Source of the DNA: JAFAXD01 sp035472475
GTDB taxonomy: Bacteria > Pseudomonadota > Alphaproteobacteria > Rhizobiales > Xanthobacteraceae
NCBI GenBank assembly: GCA_035472475.1
Contig: DATIPA010000065.1
Coordinates: forward strand, 1 to 24,341
Reading direction: 5' to 3'
DNA length: 24,341 bases
This document shows positions 24,324 to 24,341 of this stretch, one piece after another. The translations under genes and the position numbers were made by a program. Position 1 is the stretch's first letter. Each line of letters opens with the position of its first letter. The notes under the pieces are model-generated. The model was not told the origin of the DNA and did no database searches. It worked only from the letters and a program-made list of their open reading frames with translations.

Positions 24324-24341
24324 ATGGAGCATTTTGCTGGA
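24324..24341 (+). CDS. Start of probable IS110-family transposase (truncated by window edge)
   Basis: Only six codons, MEHFAG, are visible. An ideal Shine-Dalgarno AAGGAG (24309-24314) lies nine bases before the ATG at 24324. Many IS110 transposases of Bradyrhizobium relatives begin with MEHFAG/MEHYAG followed by the first RuvC-like aspartate (LDVS or IDVS). Six residues cannot prove a family, but the long structured non-coding leader supports the call. If correct, the full protein should be about 310-400 residues with an N-terminal DEDD domain and a C-terminal Transposase_20 domain with a catalytic serine. Confidence 0.45.

Overview
The window is GC-rich DNA (dense in-frame NNG/NNC codons, few AT-rich gaps) that reads as an alphaproteobacterium of the Hyphomicrobiales (Bradyrhizobium / Xanthobacteraceae type). 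This rests on the abundance of TctC-type binding proteins, a HlyU-family protein, an ABC_sub_bind-type relic, leaderless-looking promoters and general gene style; no rRNA or other marker gene is present, so the assignment is an inference. I see no tRNA, rRNA or CRISPR array, and no gene-free stretch longer than about 300 bases.

Layout. 1-1379 (-): 5' part of a hydantoinase A/oxoprolinase gene that runs off the window. 1508-4146 (+): a YciA-type acyl-CoA thioesterase, then a DAACS (glutamate/dicarboxylate) symporter fused to an extracellular solute-binding domain; a one-base frameshift near 2180-2200 breaks it. 4222-4563 (+): a small putative membrane protein. 4634-8308 (-): an octaheme c-type cytochrome with TPR repeats and, downstream of it, an SphA/MetA-like outer-membrane beta-barrel. 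8513-10255 (+): an exported formylglycine-type sulfatase, divergent from the cytochrome.

10464-22380 (+): nine co-directional, mostly touching genes that look like one catabolic operon: FadE-type acyl-CoA dehydrogenase, FadI-like thiolase (with no canonical start codon), FadJ-type hydratase/dehydrogenase, acetyl-CoA hydrolase/CoA-transferase, NTF2/SnoaL-like protein, fumarylacetoacetate-hydrolase-family enzyme, HpcH/HpaI aldolase, TctC-type binding protein and a variant asparaginase. Together they supply a full beta-oxidation turn plus CoA release, C-C cleavage, substrate capture and amide hydrolysis. The natural substrate is not evident from sequence.

22503-24341: a second TctC-type binding protein (-), a HlyU-family gene (-), a 35-residue C-terminal relic of an ABC-type binding protein (-), palindromic repeat DNA, and at the right edge what looks like the left end of an IS110-family element. 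Only the first six codons of its transposase are visible (24324 onward), but they follow a strongly structured leader that could encode an IS110 bridge RNA. This right edge is the most interesting part of the window and would be settled by reading the next kilobase.
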